From NCBI GenBank assembly GCA_900552335.1, contig URZL01000002.1, forward strand, positions 1-64,000: a stretch of DNA of 64,000 nt, read 5' to 3'. Positions 1-9,097 of the stretch are shown piece after piece. Source of the DNA: an uncultured Mycoplasmatota bacterium (lineage in GTDB: Bacteria > Bacillota_I > Bacilli_A > RF39 > UBA660). Positions within the stretch are counted from its first letter, which is position 1. Each line of letters opens with the position of its first letter. The translations under genes and the position numbers were made by a program. A model generated the notes under the pieces. It was given only the letters and a program-made list of their open reading frames with translations. It was not told where the DNA came from and did not search any database.

Positions 1-410
1 CTTTACAAAGTGAATTGGATAAGACAAATACCAATGTAGAAAACTTATCTAGTTTGGTAAATAGCAATCAAAAATCAATACAAGAATTACAAAATTCATC
101 TTCTAATTTAAATGGAACACATGGTATTGTAGTTGTATTTAGTAGACTTCATTCCAATGTTTATGCTCTTTCTAATACTGTTTACATGGGAGATTTAAGA
201 AATAAAAGTGTTTCTATAACTAATGCAGCTATCGACGGAGAAGTGTTCTTAACTGACTCAGAACTAAAAATTATAAATCAATATCTTGAAGTAGGAAAAG
301 ACGGTATAACTGTTAAATTAGAAAATTTAAATGATTCTAACGTAGTTGCTTTAGCAAAAAAATTAGCAACAGCAGCACTTAATATGGTAGTAGTAATATC
401 TGATAAATAA
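1..410 (+). CDS. Pilin-like protein with variable C-terminal head (5' truncated)
   Basis: Only the 3' part of this gene is in the window; the frame is open from the first base. It begins LQSELDKTNTNVENLSSL, which matches LQSELEKTNSNLNNLSGI in the coiled-coil region of the complete pilin-like gene at 34241-35209. It is therefore most likely a third member of that family, whose N-terminal prepilin segment lies outside the window. After the heptad-like Asn/Ser/Gln-rich stretch comes a head of about 95 residues, rich in Val, Leu and Asn, unlike the heads of the two relatives. Family assignment is inferred from the shared coiled coil; the role of the head is unknown. Confidence 0.7.
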   Translation, partial: LQSELDKTNTNVENLSSLVNSNQKSIQELQNSSSNLNGTHGIVVVFSRLHSNVYALSNTVYMGDLRNKSVSITNAAIDGEVFLTDSELKIINQYLEVGKDGITVKLENLNDSNVVALAKKLATAALNMVVVISDK

Positions 411-415
411 AATAA

Positions 416-444
416 AAAAATTCTAATTTTATGTTAGAATTTTT
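416..444. terminator. Bidirectional intrinsic terminator
   Basis: The inverted repeat AAAAATTCTAA / TTAGAATTTTT has a seven-base loop and lies between convergent genes, with A and T runs on the two flanks, so it can serve both the pilin-like gene and ppaC. Confidence 0.75.
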
Positions 445-451
445 AATTTTA

Positions 452-2071
452 TTATTTTTTTTCAAGAAAATCAATAATGTTAGGTATAATTTGTTTTTTT
501 CTAGAAACACATTCAGGAATAAAAGCTCCTTCTTTTAAATCATTGATATCAAAACAATTATCTAAAATATCTTGTGCTGTTTCATTGTAAATAATATAAG
601 AACCATTTTTTATAATATCTGTAACAAATAATGCAATAATTAAATTATCATTATGCTCGGCTACTTCATTAACAAGGTCTACATAGTCATTTAGTTCATC
701 TAATACATCATTAGGTGACAAAGTCAGAATTTGTCCAATACCGATTTTATTATTATTAACATTAAAATTTTTAAAATCGGAATATAAAACTTCTTCTTTT
801 GTTTTATTTTTTAATGAAGAACCGGCTTTTAACATTTCCATTCCATAATTTTCATAATCTACATTTGCTATATTTGCTAAATCAAATACAGCTTCTTTAT
901 CTTTGCTTGTTGTAGTAGGAGATCTAAATAATAAGGTATCTGAAATTATACCAGATAACATTAATCCTGCTATATTAGCTGGAATTTCAATATTATTTTC
1001 TTTGTACATTGCATAAAGAATAGTATTTGTACTACCAACTGGCATATTTCTAAAGCTAATAGGATATTTTGTATCTAAATTTCCAATTTTATGGTGATCA
1101 ACTATTTCCATAATTTCTGCTTCTTCAATACCATCTACACTTTGTAACATTTCATTATGATCTACTAGAATTACTTTTTTCTTTGTTGCGTCATTAATAT
1201 CTGATAATCTTAACATTCCTAAACATTTATCTTCTTTGTCTAATACAGGATAATTTGTATATTTATTTTTTTTCGTAATAGCAATAAAATCATCAACATC
1301 TTCATCATCTGTAATTGTAATAATATTTTCTTTTAATGTAATACTGTCTACATAATTAGATAACCAAATTTTTCTTGTTGTATCAAAACTGCTTTCATTG
1401 GATAAAATAATATTGATGTGATATTGTTTTGCTAAAGCTAAATGTTCATCCTTAATAAAAGAATTTTTAGTTAAAATAATCATTTTAACTTTCGATTTAA
1501 TAGCATATTCAATGATACTATGTCTATCTCCAACAATTAAAACAGTATCTTTATTTAGTGATATATTTTCAATAAAGGTAGTACTACTATAAGAGGTAAC
1601 TACTACATTACCATTTATTTCATCATCAAATTTTAATATTTCCTTCGCATTTAATGTTTTAATGATATTATTGTATGAAGTACACAAAGTATCAATTTTA
1701 TCATTTATTTGATGTTTAGCAATATCTTTTAACGAAACTAGTCCAACAAATTTATCATTTTTAACAACTGGAACAGATCCGACATTATATTCGTTCATAT
1801 AAAGAAAACAATTATAGATTGTGTCATGATAATCTTTTGCATAGTTTTTTAAATAATTTAAATCTTTAATTTGTAATCTAACATCATTTAAATATTTTGG
1901 TTCTTTTTCATTGAAATAATTCAAAACAAACTTTGTTTCATTGTTAGGATGCCCTAGAATTCTAGCTTCTGTATTCAATCCTAATTTATTTTTTAAATAA
2001 GATAGTGAAATAGCTGCCGTTACACTATCGGTATCAGGTTTTTTGTGCCCAAAAATGCTTATTTTTTCCAT
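452..2071 (-). CDS. ppaC: Manganese-dependent inorganic pyrophosphatase with CBS-DRTGG insert
   Basis: A 539-residue family II (DHH) pyrophosphatase, a cytoplasmic metalloenzyme that hydrolyses pyrophosphate to two phosphates. The N-terminus carries the metal motif GHKKPDTDS (His9, Asp13, Asp15), and the second half carries DHN at 304-306 and DHHKIG at 325-330. Between them lie two CBS-like segments (about 70-120 and 245-295) flanking a DRTGG-like domain. This regulatory insert is known in clostridial pyrophosphatases, where adenine nucleotides bind, and makes the protein longer than the roughly 310-residue minimal form. It is transcribed divergently from spoVT and ends against the upstream pilin-like gene. 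Confidence 0.93.
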   Translation of the reverse strand: MEKISIFGHKKPDTDSVTAAISLSYLKNKLGLNTEARILGHPNNETKFVLNYFNEKEPKYLNDVRLQIKDLNYLKNYAKDYHDTIYNCFLYMNEYNVGSVPVVKNDKFVGLVSLKDIAKHQINDKIDTLCTSYNNIIKTLNAKEILKFDDEINGNVVVTSYSSTTFIENISLNKDTVLIVGDRHSIIEYAIKSKVKMIILTKNSFIKDEHLALAKQYHINIILSNESSFDTTRKIWLSNYVDSITLKENIITITDDEDVDDFIAITKKNKYTNYPVLDKEDKCLGMLRLSDINDATKKKVILVDHNEMLQSVDGIEEAEIMEIVDHHKIGNLDTKYPISFRNMPVGSTNTILYAMYKENNIEIPANIAGLMLSGIISDTLLFRSPTTTSKDKEAVFDLANIANVDYENYGMEMLKAGSSLKNKTKEEVLYSDFKNFNVNNNKIGIGQILTLSPNDVLDELNDYVDLVNEVAEHNDNLIIALFVTDIIKNGSYIIYNETAQDILDNCFDINDLKEGAFIPECVSRKKQIIPNIIDFLEKK

Positions 2072-2180
2072 ATACTTCTCCTTCCCTGATTTCTACTAAA
2101 AAATTATATCATAAAATTTCAAAAATTAAAGTATAAAAAACGTATTTTAAACGAAAATATCTTATAGAGAGAGGTGAGGT

Positions 2181-2705
2181 ATGAAATCAACTGGTATGAT
2201 GCGACGAATTGATGAACTTGGTAGAATTGTTATTCCAAAAGAGATTCGAAAAAATTTAAGAATCAAAGAAGGAGAAAATTTAGAAATTTATGTAGAAAAT
2301 GAAACAATTTTGCTAAAAAAATATTCACCATTAAAGAATTTAGTGGAAATGGCTACCATTTATGCAGAAGTTATTAATTCATTTATAAAAGAAAATGTTG
2401 TTATCACGGATAATGATACAATAATTGCAGTTAGTGGAAAATACAAAAAGAAATTATTAAGTAAAAATATCAGTGATTCTTTATTAAAATCAATTGAAAG
2501 AAGAGAAAATATTTTAGAAACACATAAAAAAACTTTAAGTATTGTAGATGACTATGAAGTAACTTACTCTTTACATACTATTGTGGTAAATGGTGATTCT
2601 GTTGGGTTAGTTTTAATTTTCTCTGAAAATGATAAAATGGATGAAAAAATAGATAATGCTTGTGTTATGGCTGCAAATTTTTTAGCAAAATATCTTGAAG
2701 ACTAA
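2181..2705 (+). CDS. spoVT: Stage V sporulation regulator SpoVT
   Basis: 174 residues, close to the usual SpoVT length of about 178. The first 50 residues form an AbrB-type swapped-hairpin DNA-binding domain (STGMMRRIDELGRIVIPKEI), and the rest fits the GAF-like C-terminal domain of SpoVT rather than the shorter AbrB or Abh proteins. The start ATG follows GAGAGGTGAGG. In Bacillus, SpoVT is a forespore regulator made under sigma-G. A full-length copy here supports a spore-forming host. It is monocistronic and sits upstream of the T-box leader of metG. Confidence 0.9.
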   Translation: MKSTGMMRRIDELGRIVIPKEIRKNLRIKEGENLEIYVENETILLKKYSPLKNLVEMATIYAEVINSFIKENVVITDNDTIIAVSGKYKKKLLSKNISDSLLKSIERRENILETHKKTLSIVDDYEVTYSLHTIVVNGDSVGLVLIFSENDKMDEKIDNACVMAANFLAKYLED

Positions 2706-2723
2706 GGAAAAATATGATATATT
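2695..2723 (+). promoter_or_regulatory. Promoter of the metG T-box leader
   Basis: TTGAAG, a 17-base spacer, then TATATT. The -35 overlaps the 3' end of spoVT, and the predicted transcript starts near 2730, at the beginning of the T-box RNA. Confidence 0.6.
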
Positions 2724-2729
2724 AGGTAC

Positions 2730-2940
2730 GTAAAAATGTTGAAGGAAAGAAAAATATCTTCTTTTTGTAGAGACTTTGTGGTTGGTGTAAACAAAGAAAA
2801 GAAATATTGTAAATGGTTCTGGAGTTGCCTATGTGATATTTAGCTTAGGCCGTAATCTTGCGTTAAAAGTTTGAGATAAAAACAATGTTTTTAAATAAGG
2901 TGGTACCGCGATAAATTCGCCCTTATAAGGTACTTTTTTT
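2730..2940 (+). promoter_or_regulatory. T-box riboswitch controlling methionyl-tRNA synthetase
   Basis: The leader holds the canonical T-box sequence AAGGTGGTACCGCG at 2897-2910, which pairs with the uncharged tRNA acceptor end. It is followed by a terminator in which GTACC pairs with GGTAC and GCG with CGC, ahead of a T run at about 2934-2941. A Stem I with a GGTTGGTG-type loop lies around 2770-2805. An ATG triplet at 2813-2815 is a plausible methionine specifier, but the specifier loop was not folded by software. The leader ends about 20 bases before the metG start. Confidence 0.92.
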
Positions 2941-2960
2941 TGTTGTTTAAGGAGGATTTT

Positions 2961-4514
2961 ATGAAAGAAAAATTTTATATTTCAACTGCAATAGCTTATG
3001 CTTCTGCAAAACCCCATATTGGAAATACTTACGAAATTGTTTTAGCAGATTCTATTGCTCGTTATAAAAGACTATTAGGATATGATGTTTATTTTCAAAC
3101 AGGTACTGATGAACATGGGGAAAAAATAGAAATTAAAGCTAGAGAAAAAGGAATCCAACCACAAGAATATGTAGATGAAAATTCCTTAGAAGTTCGCAAA
3201 ATTTGGGATGTTATGAATACAAGTTATGATAAATTTATTCGTACTACAAATGCATCTCATAAGGAAATGGTAGCTAAAATTTTTAAAAAGTTATATGATC
3301 AGGGAGATATTTATAAAGGAATTTATCAAGGCCTTTATTGTACACCTTGTGAGTCTTTCTGGACAGAAACACAGTTAGTAGACGGCAAATGTCCTGATTG
3401 TGGCAGAGAAGTACATGTCGCAGAAGAAGAGGCTTATTTCTTTAAATTGAGCAATTATAGTAAAAGATTAGAAGAATATATTGAAACACACCCAGAATTT
3501 ATTAAACCTGAAAGTAGAAAAAATGAAATCGTAAATAACTTTATAAAACCAGGGTTACAAGACCTTTGTGTATCTCGTACATCATTTGACTGGGGTATTC
3601 CAGTATCATTTGATGATAAACATGTTATTTATGTATGGATTGATGCTTTAAGCAACTATATTACTTTCTTAGGATATGATGTAGATGGTAATCATTCAGA
3701 AGAATTTAAAAAATATTGGCCAGCTGATATTCATTTAATCGGTAAAGATATTTTACGTTTTCACACAATTTATTGGCCAATTATGTTGATGGCTTTAAAT
3801 TTACCACTTCCAAAACAAGTTTTCGGTCATCCATGGGTATTGTTTGGAAATGACAAGATGAGTAAATCGAAAGGAAATATTTTATATGCTGATGATTTAG
3901 TAAAAGAATTTGGTGTAGATGCTATTCGTTATTATTTACTTCATGAAATACCTTATTCTAATGATGGATCAATTACTTATGAATTAATTATTGATCGTAT
4001 CAATTCTGATTTAGCAAATATTTTAGGAAATTTAGTAAACCGTACGATTTCTATGTGTCAAAAATATTTTAATGGAATCGTCTATGAACCAACTACTTAC
4101 ACTGAATTAGACTTAGAATTAAGAGATATGGTAATGTCTTTACCTAATAAAGTAAAAGCAAAAATGGATGATTTGAGAGTAGCAGAAGCTATTGATGAGA
4201 TATTTGAGGTATTAAGAAGATGTAATAAATATATAGATGAAACAACTCCATGGATTTTAGCAAAAGAACAAAATGAGGAAAGGTTAAAAACAGTATTGTA
4301 TACATTACTAGAATCAATTAGAAGTTGCGCTGTAATGTTGCAACCATTTTTACCAGATACAGCAGATGAAATTTTTAAACAATTAAATACAGAAAACAGA
4401 TATATTGACAGTATTAATTTTAAAGGAATGGATCCATTAATTAAATTGAATGAACCAACTCCTTTATTCTTAAGAATTGATAAAGAAAAAAAATTACAAG
4501 AATTATCTAAATAG
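2961..4514 (+). CDS. metG: Methionyl-tRNA synthetase
   Basis: 517 residues from the ATG at 2961, chosen because AAGGAGG lies eight bases upstream; an upstream in-frame start at 2940 would sit in the terminator T-run. The class I signatures are clear: HIGN at residues 19-22 and KMSKS at 299-303. The zinc knuckle has two CxxC pairs, CTPC at 127-130 and CPDC at 144-147. The protein ends after the anticodon-binding helical domain and lacks the C-terminal tRNA-binding (EMAP-like) domain found in longer bacterial forms. Expression is governed by the upstream T-box. Confidence 0.96.
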   Translation: MKEKFYISTAIAYASAKPHIGNTYEIVLADSIARYKRLLGYDVYFQTGTDEHGEKIEIKAREKGIQPQEYVDENSLEVRKIWDVMNTSYDKFIRTTNASHKEMVAKIFKKLYDQGDIYKGIYQGLYCTPCESFWTETQLVDGKCPDCGREVHVAEEEAYFFKLSNYSKRLEEYIETHPEFIKPESRKNEIVNNFIKPGLQDLCVSRTSFDWGIPVSFDDKHVIYVWIDALSNYITFLGYDVDGNHSEEFKKYWPADIHLIGKDILRFHTIYWPIMLMALNLPLPKQVFGHPWVLFGNDKMSKSKGNILYADDLVKEFGVDAIRYYLLHEIPYSNDGSITYELIIDRINSDLANILGNLVNRTISMCQKYFNGIVYEPTTYTELDLELRDMVMSLPNKVKAKMDDLRVAEAIDEIFEVLRRCNKYIDETTPWILAKEQNEERLKTVLYTLLESIRSCAVMLQPFLPDTADEIFKQLNTENRYIDSINFKGMDPLIKLNEPTPLFLRIDKEKKLQELSK

Positions 4515-4599
4515 TGTAAATTGTTGTAAAATGTCGAAGATTTCTAATTGAGCTTTTTACTATGGTATGTTATAGTAAATTTGTGCTTAAGGAGGAAAT

Positions 4600-4770
4600 A
4601 TGTCATTTCATAAACTAAAGGAAAATAGGTATGCTGTTGCTTTTGGAGTACTTATCTTTGTTTTAGTATTATGTAGTTTGATTACTGACTTTAATGTATA
4701 TGATTTAGGATATCTGATCTTCGCATTTATTTGGTTGTTAAGATATTTATATATATGCAAAAAAGATTGA
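4600..4770 (+). CDS. Small two-helix membrane protein
   Basis: A 56-residue frame, MSFHKLKENRYAVAFG onward, ending in CKKD and a TGA stop. AAGGAGG precedes the ATG at ideal spacing, and a strong terminator begins at its stop codon, which supports a real gene. Two hydrophobic stretches (about residues 10-28 and 36-50) are separated by a short acidic loop, predicting a two-helix membrane protein with positive ends. No family is recognised. Confidence 0.6.
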   Translation: MSFHKLKENRYAVAFGVLIFVLVLCSLITDFNVYDLGYLIFAFIWLLRYLYICKKD

Positions 4771-4793
4771 CTTTTTATAGTCAATTTTTTTTT
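4767..4793 (+). terminator. Intrinsic terminator
   Basis: TTGACT / AGTCAA stem with a six-base loop and a nine-base T run, starting at the stop codon of the small membrane protein gene. Confidence 0.85.
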
Positions 4794-4862
4794 ATAAAAG
4801 TATTGTGTCGTAAATATAAATTGTATATACTTAAAATATCAAAAGGAAAAAGGAGTAATAAT

Positions 4863-5606
4863 ATGTATATAGATACCCATTGTCATTTAGACAGTAGAGA
4901 ATGTGAAAATATAGAGGAAATCATAAAAAATATTGAAAATAATATTATTATAGTAAGTGGCTATGATGATTTATCTAATCAAGAAGTAATTGAAATGATA
5001 AATCAATATCCTAATGTGTATGGTACTATTGGTATTCATCCTAGTGAAGTGACAAGTTCTCATCTATCTATAGTAGAGCAATATATCACTAATTCAAAAA
5101 TAGTAGGAATTGGAGAAATAGGTCTAGACTATCATTATGGAAAAGAAAATATCTATTTACAGAAAGAAATTTTTCAAAAACAAATTGAACTGGCTAGAAA
5201 ATATCACAAACCAGTCGTAATTCATAGTAGAGACGCCGCACAAGATACATTAGAAATTATCAAAAATAATGCCGATGTAGAATATATTATGCATTGTTAT
5301 AGCTATAGTGTTGAAATAGCCAAACAATTATTAAAATATTCTGTCAAATTTGGTATTGGTGGTGTCCTTACTTTTAAAAATAGCAAAGAAATTAAAGAAG
5401 TTGTAAAAATGTTACCAATTGATAAAATAGTCTTAGAAACAGATAGTCCATGGTTAACTCCGGAACCTTATAGAGGTCAAAAAAATGAGCCTAAAAATGT
5501 TGTTTTAGTAGCAAAAAAAATAGCAGAAATAAAAGAAATATCTTTAGATGAAGTATTAGAAAAGACAACAAAAACGGCAATTAAACAATTTGACTTGCCC
5601 ATCTAA
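4863..5606 (+). CDS. tatD: TatD-family metal-dependent deoxyribonuclease
   Basis: 247 residues from the ATG at 4863, which follows AAAGGAG; the frame is open further upstream but that extension runs through a terminator. The amidohydrolase-like TIM barrel shows DTHCHLD at the start, IGEIGLDYHYG near the middle, then VVIHSRDA, a His in MHCYS, and ETDSPWLTP near the end, all metal-ligand motifs of TatD/YabD enzymes. In B. subtilis, YabD is encoded near metG and upstream of a 3D-domain protein gene, and the same order is seen here. The likely role is DNA repair or turnover; the exact substrate is unknown. Confidence 0.92.
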   Translation: MYIDTHCHLDSRECENIEEIIKNIENNIIIVSGYDDLSNQEVIEMINQYPNVYGTIGIHPSEVTSSHLSIVEQYITNSKIVGIGEIGLDYHYGKENIYLQKEIFQKQIELARKYHKPVVIHSRDAAQDTLEIIKNNADVEYIMHCYSYSVEIAKQLLKYSVKFGIGGVLTFKNSKEIKEVVKMLPIDKIVLETDSPWLTPEPYRGQKNEPKNVVLVAKKIAEIKEISLDEVLEKTTKTAIKQFDLPI

Positions 5607-5645
5607 TTATGTTACAATTTGAATGTAGTAGAGGTGAAAATAAAC

Positions 5646-6344
5646 ATGTATTTACTTGATTTTTTAGGTAAAATATTGAGTTTTATTATCATAAGCATAA
5701 ATGCTTTTTTCAATGTGGATATTTATAAAGAAAGCCAAGTAGAAATAGACAATGCAAATAAAGATAGAGATATAAGTATTACTAATTATGTCGAAAAACA
5801 TGCTACTACATATATTTATAATAATAAAATGCCTTCTAATGAATCAAAAATAATAACAGAAGGAATTGATAGAATTACCTATACTGTAATGGGAAATAAT
5901 GAAATAAAAGTATTACAAGAAGGTGTTACAGAGGTCATAGAAAAAGGAACAGGTGCTTATGGTATTTTTACTGGCAAATTGACTGGTTATAGTGCAGAAT
6001 GTAAAGGTTGTTCTAAAGAGGGATATGTTGCCTGCTTGACGCAAGAAAAACAAAAATTTAGTCTTATAAAAGACGGATTATATTATGAAGATAGTGAATA
6101 TGGCAAAGTTAGAGTAGTAGCAGCAGCTAGTCAAAAGTTTCCTTGTGGGACTATTATTGAGATTACAAAAACAAACAATGAACCTTATTATACCGTTGTA
6201 ATGGATAGGGGTTCTGCCATGAATAAAGCTTGGAGTCAAGGTGGCGTGGTAATAGATTTGTCATTTGATTCCAATGAATCTGCAATTTCTAGCGATTTAA
6301 CAGGAAAAAACATAACATTTAAAGTAAAAAGATGGGGTTGGTAA
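5646..6344 (+). CDS. 3D-domain (RlpA-like) cell-wall protein with G5-like segment
   Basis: 232 residues from the ATG at 5646, placed eight bases after GAGGTG. The N-terminus is hydrophobic (FLGKILSFIIISINAFF), so the protein is membrane-anchored or secreted. A short G5-like region (about 75-110) precedes a C-terminal double-psi beta barrel with the 3D signature: VVMDRGSAM and VVIDLSF supply Asp residues, and a four-cysteine cluster (ECKGCSKEGYVAC, then FPCG) lies inside it. The family resembles B. subtilis YabE and YocH, which include peptidoglycan lytic enzymes. The position after tatD matches the yabD-yabE order. Confidence 0.8.
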   Translation: MYLLDFLGKILSFIIISINAFFNVDIYKESQVEIDNANKDRDISITNYVEKHATTYIYNNKMPSNESKIITEGIDRITYTVMGNNEIKVLQEGVTEVIEKGTGAYGIFTGKLTGYSAECKGCSKEGYVACLTQEKQKFSLIKDGLYYEDSEYGKVRVVAAASQKFPCGTIIEITKTNNEPYYTVVMDRGSAMNKAWSQGGVVIDLSFDSNESAISSDLTGKNITFKVKRWGW

Positions 6345-6460
6345 ATCCCTTTTTTAAATTTATGAAAATAATCGCAATAATTAAAATAAAAATAATCTAC
6401 CAATTTTATATAAACTATGATAAAATAGATAATAGTTAAGAAGTAGAAAATGGTGATATT

Positions 6461-7246
6461 ATGGGTAAAGTAATAGCTTTAGTAAATCAAAAAGGTGGGG
6501 TAGGAAAAACAACATCTAGTATTAATCTAGCTGCTTCTTTAGGATACCTAAAAAAAAGAGTATTATTAGTGGATCTTGATCCACAAGGAAATGCTACAAC
6601 TGGTGTAGGAATTGAAAAATCTGATTATGATAAAAGTATGTATGAACTTTTAAAAGGAGATGCCGAAATCGGCGACGTCATTATCAAAACGAAATTTAAA
6701 AATTTATATATTATTCCAGCTACAATTAATTTAGCTGGTGTTGATTTTGAATTGATAGAAAAACATAACCAAGATTCTACCTTTGTAAAGGGTAGTCAAT
6801 TAAAAAAACATTTAGATGAAGTAAAAGATCAATTTGACTATATCATTATTGATTGCCCACCATCCTTAGGTGTTTTAACAACAAATGCTTTAACAGCAGC
6901 AAATTCTGTTATTATTCCAATTCAATGTGAATTCTTTGCTTTGGAAGGGGTTATGCAGTTATTAAATACGATTATTTTAGCACAAAAAAATATCAATCCA
7001 ACATTAGGAATAGAAGGCGTTTTACTTACTATGTTAGATTGCAGAACTAATTTAGGATTAGAAGTAGTGGAAGATATTAAAAGTTATTTTAAAGAAAGTG
7101 TTTATGATACTATTATTCCAAGACTTATTAAATTAGCAGAAGCACCAAGTCATGGAAAACCAATTATAGCTTATGCACCAGATCATATAGGAGCAGAAGC
7201 TTATCTTAATTTAGCAAAGGAAGTGATTGCAAGAAATGGAAACTAA
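6461..7246 (+). CDS. parA: Chromosome partitioning ATPase ParA/Soj
   Basis: 261 residues. The deviant Walker A box KGGVGKTT is at residues 11-18 with the signature lysine, and DYIIIDCPPSLG is the Walker B/switch region. The length and absence of an N-terminal helix-turn-helix fit chromosomal Soj-type ParA rather than plasmid type Ia. The stop overlaps the start of parB, as expected for the soj-spo0J operon near the replication origin. Soj also regulates DnaA in Bacillus. Confidence 0.95.
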   Translation: MGKVIALVNQKGGVGKTTSSINLAASLGYLKKRVLLVDLDPQGNATTGVGIEKSDYDKSMYELLKGDAEIGDVIIKTKFKNLYIIPATINLAGVDFELIEKHNQDSTFVKGSQLKKHLDEVKDQFDYIIIDCPPSLGVLTTNALTAANSVIIPIQCEFFALEGVMQLLNTIILAQKNINPTLGIEGVLLTMLDCRTNLGLEVVEDIKSYFKESVYDTIIPRLIKLAEAPSHGKPIIAYAPDHIGAEAYLNLAKEVIARNGN

Positions 7247-8117
7247 AAAAAGAGCACTAGGTAGAGGTTTAGAAGAATTATTTAACAATGAAAATTTAGA
7301 TTTAAATAGTTTTGAAAAACAAGTTTATGAAACTGCAACACATGAGGAAATTATTGAAATTTCCCTAAAAGAATTAAGACCAAATCCATATCAACCTAGA
7401 AAAGTATTTGATGAGGAAGCTTTAAAAGAATTGGCTTCTTCTATTAAAGAACATGGCGTTTTTCAACCAATTATTGTAAAAAGAAGTATTAAGGGTTATG
7501 AAATTATAGCAGGTGAAAGAAGGTACCGTGCTTCTCAATTAGCCGGAAAAGAAACTATTCCAGCTATTGTGCGTGAATTAACAGATGAAACAATGATGGA
7601 AATTGCCCTACTAGAAAATTTACAAAGAGAAAATTTAACTGCTATAGAAGAAGCATATGCTTATAAAAATATGTTAGAAAAATTGGGCTTAACACAAGAA
7701 GAATTAGCTACTAAAGTGGGAAAAAGTAGAAGTCATATTACTAATATTTTAGGGTTAATTCGTCTACCAAAAGAAGTTCAATCAATGATTGCAAAACAAG
7801 AAATATCTATGGGACATGCCAGAATTTTGAGTAAATTAAATGATGAAGGAAAAATAAAAGATTTAGCAAATCGTATTACCAATGAAAAGTTGTCGGTTCG
7901 TGAGGTAGAAGAGTTATCTAACGAAAATCATTTAGAAAGAAAAGTTAAGATAGAACGTAAACCAAAAGAATCTACACAAGATTATAAATATGTAGAAGAA
8001 ATATTAAGAGATAAGTTGGATACAAAGGTAAAAATTAAAGATAAAAAGATAGAAATATCATTCACTAGCATAGCAGATTTAAATCGAATAATTGAAATAA
8101 TCAACGAAAGAAATTAG
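7236..8117 (+). CDS. parB: Chromosome partitioning protein ParB/Spo0J
   Basis: 293 residues from the ATG at 7236, overlapping the end of parA. It begins KKRALGRGLEELF, the typical ParA-stimulating N-terminus. The ParB/Srx CTPase domain includes NPYQPRK and GERRYRA. A helix-turn-helix follows (LTQEELATKVGKSRSHITN), then a C-terminal dimerisation region. The family loads at parS sites as a CTP-dependent clamp. This could be its paralogue Noc, but the pairing with parA favours Spo0J. Confidence 0.95.
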   Translation: METKKRALGRGLEELFNNENLDLNSFEKQVYETATHEEIIEISLKELRPNPYQPRKVFDEEALKELASSIKEHGVFQPIIVKRSIKGYEIIAGERRYRASQLAGKETIPAIVRELTDETMMEIALLENLQRENLTAIEEAYAYKNMLEKLGLTQEELATKVGKSRSHITNILGLIRLPKEVQSMIAKQEISMGHARILSKLNDEGKIKDLANRITNEKLSVREVEELSNENHLERKVKIERKPKESTQDYKYVEEILRDKLDTKVKIKDKKIEISFTSIADLNRIIEIINERN

Positions 8118-8125
8118 GTGAGGAT

Positions 8126-8917
8126 ATGCTTGAAAAAATTTTGTCAAAAGAGGTTATAGCGCCAATTGTGATAGCTGTTAGCTTTTTTGTTATCTATAAA
8201 ATTCTTAGTAGAATTGTGAAAAAGATTGCCGCTATTAAAATGGGACATGTAAATGATAAACGAAAAAAAACAATCATTAGTTTAATTAATAATATTATTA
8301 AATACACTTTTTTACTTTTAGCCATTTTAATGATATTAAATATTTACAGTATTAATACCAGCGCTATTGTTGCATCTTTTGGGGCTGTTAGTTTAGTGGC
8401 AGGACTTGCTTTACAAGATACTTTAAAAGATTTTTTATCAGGTCTTTCTATTATTTTTGAAAATCAATATGCGATAGGAGACACAGTAACGATAGGTGGT
8501 TTTAAAGGAGAAGTCATCTCATTAGGATTAAAATCTACCAGAATTAAAGCTTATACAGGAGAAGTTAAAATTATTTCTAACAGAAATATTTGTGAAGTAA
8601 TCAATCATACGATTGCCTTTTCCTTAGCACAAGTAGATGTTCAGGTTTCTTATGAAGATGATATAAAGAAAGTAAAAAAGGTTTTAGATGAACTATGTAT
8701 TAGATTAAGCAAAGAATTACCAGACTTAAAAGAAGATATTAAGTGCTTAGGTATTAATTCACTAGATGAATCTGGTATTACGTTTAGAGTAGAAGCTAAA
8801 ACAAACCCCTTAAAACATTATGGAATCGAAAGAATACTATATAAAGAAATTAAATTAGAACTGGATAAGAATGGAATTACAATTCCATATCAACAGGTGG
8901 TGATTAGAAATGCCTGA
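8126..8917 (+). CDS. MscS-family mechanosensitive ion channel
   Basis: 263 residues with three hydrophobic helices, the third being the glycine/alanine-rich pore helix (ASFGAVSLVAGLALQDTLKDFLSG), followed by the MscS beta domain (GDTVTIGGFKGEV) and an alpha/beta C-terminal domain. The compact length fits YkuT-type channels. It starts nine bases after parB, and its last codons overlap the DUF951 gene, so parA, parB, mscS and DUF951 look like one operon. Confidence 0.92.
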   Translation: MLEKILSKEVIAPIVIAVSFFVIYKILSRIVKKIAAIKMGHVNDKRKKTIISLINNIIKYTFLLLAILMILNIYSINTSAIVASFGAVSLVAGLALQDTLKDFLSGLSIIFENQYAIGDTVTIGGFKGEVISLGLKSTRIKAYTGEVKIISNRNICEVINHTIAFSLAQVDVQVSYEDDIKKVKKVLDELCIRLSKELPDLKEDIKCLGINSLDESGITFRVEAKTNPLKHYGIERILYKEIKLELDKNGITIPYQQVVIRNA

Positions 8918-9089
8918 ATATCAATTAGGAAGTATTGTAATTATGAAAAAACAGCACCCTTGTGGTACAAATCAATGGGAAATTACCAGAATTGGTGCGG
9001 ATATTAAAATTAAATGTTTAAATTGTGGTAGGACTATTATGTTACCTAGAATAGAATTTAACAAAAAATTAAAAAAAGTAGTGAAGTAG
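8910..9089 (+). CDS. DUF951 family small protein (YyzM-like)
   Basis: 59 residues, MPEYQLGSIVIMKKQHPCG onward, overlapping the mscS stop by eight bases. The family signature of a His-Pro-Cys-Gly near the start and a later CLNCGR pair, which could bind a metal, is visible. In B. subtilis the homologue YyzM lies between spo0J and ychF in the same origin-proximal cluster. The function is unknown. Confidence 0.88.
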   Translation: MPEYQLGSIVIMKKQHPCGTNQWEITRIGADIKIKCLNCGRTIMLPRIEFNKKLKKVVK

Positions 9090-9097
9090 GAGGAAAT

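Noticed and set aside
2940..2960. Upstream start for metG
   Set aside because: It lies in the T-box terminator T-run; the ATG at 2961 has a strong ribosome-binding site.
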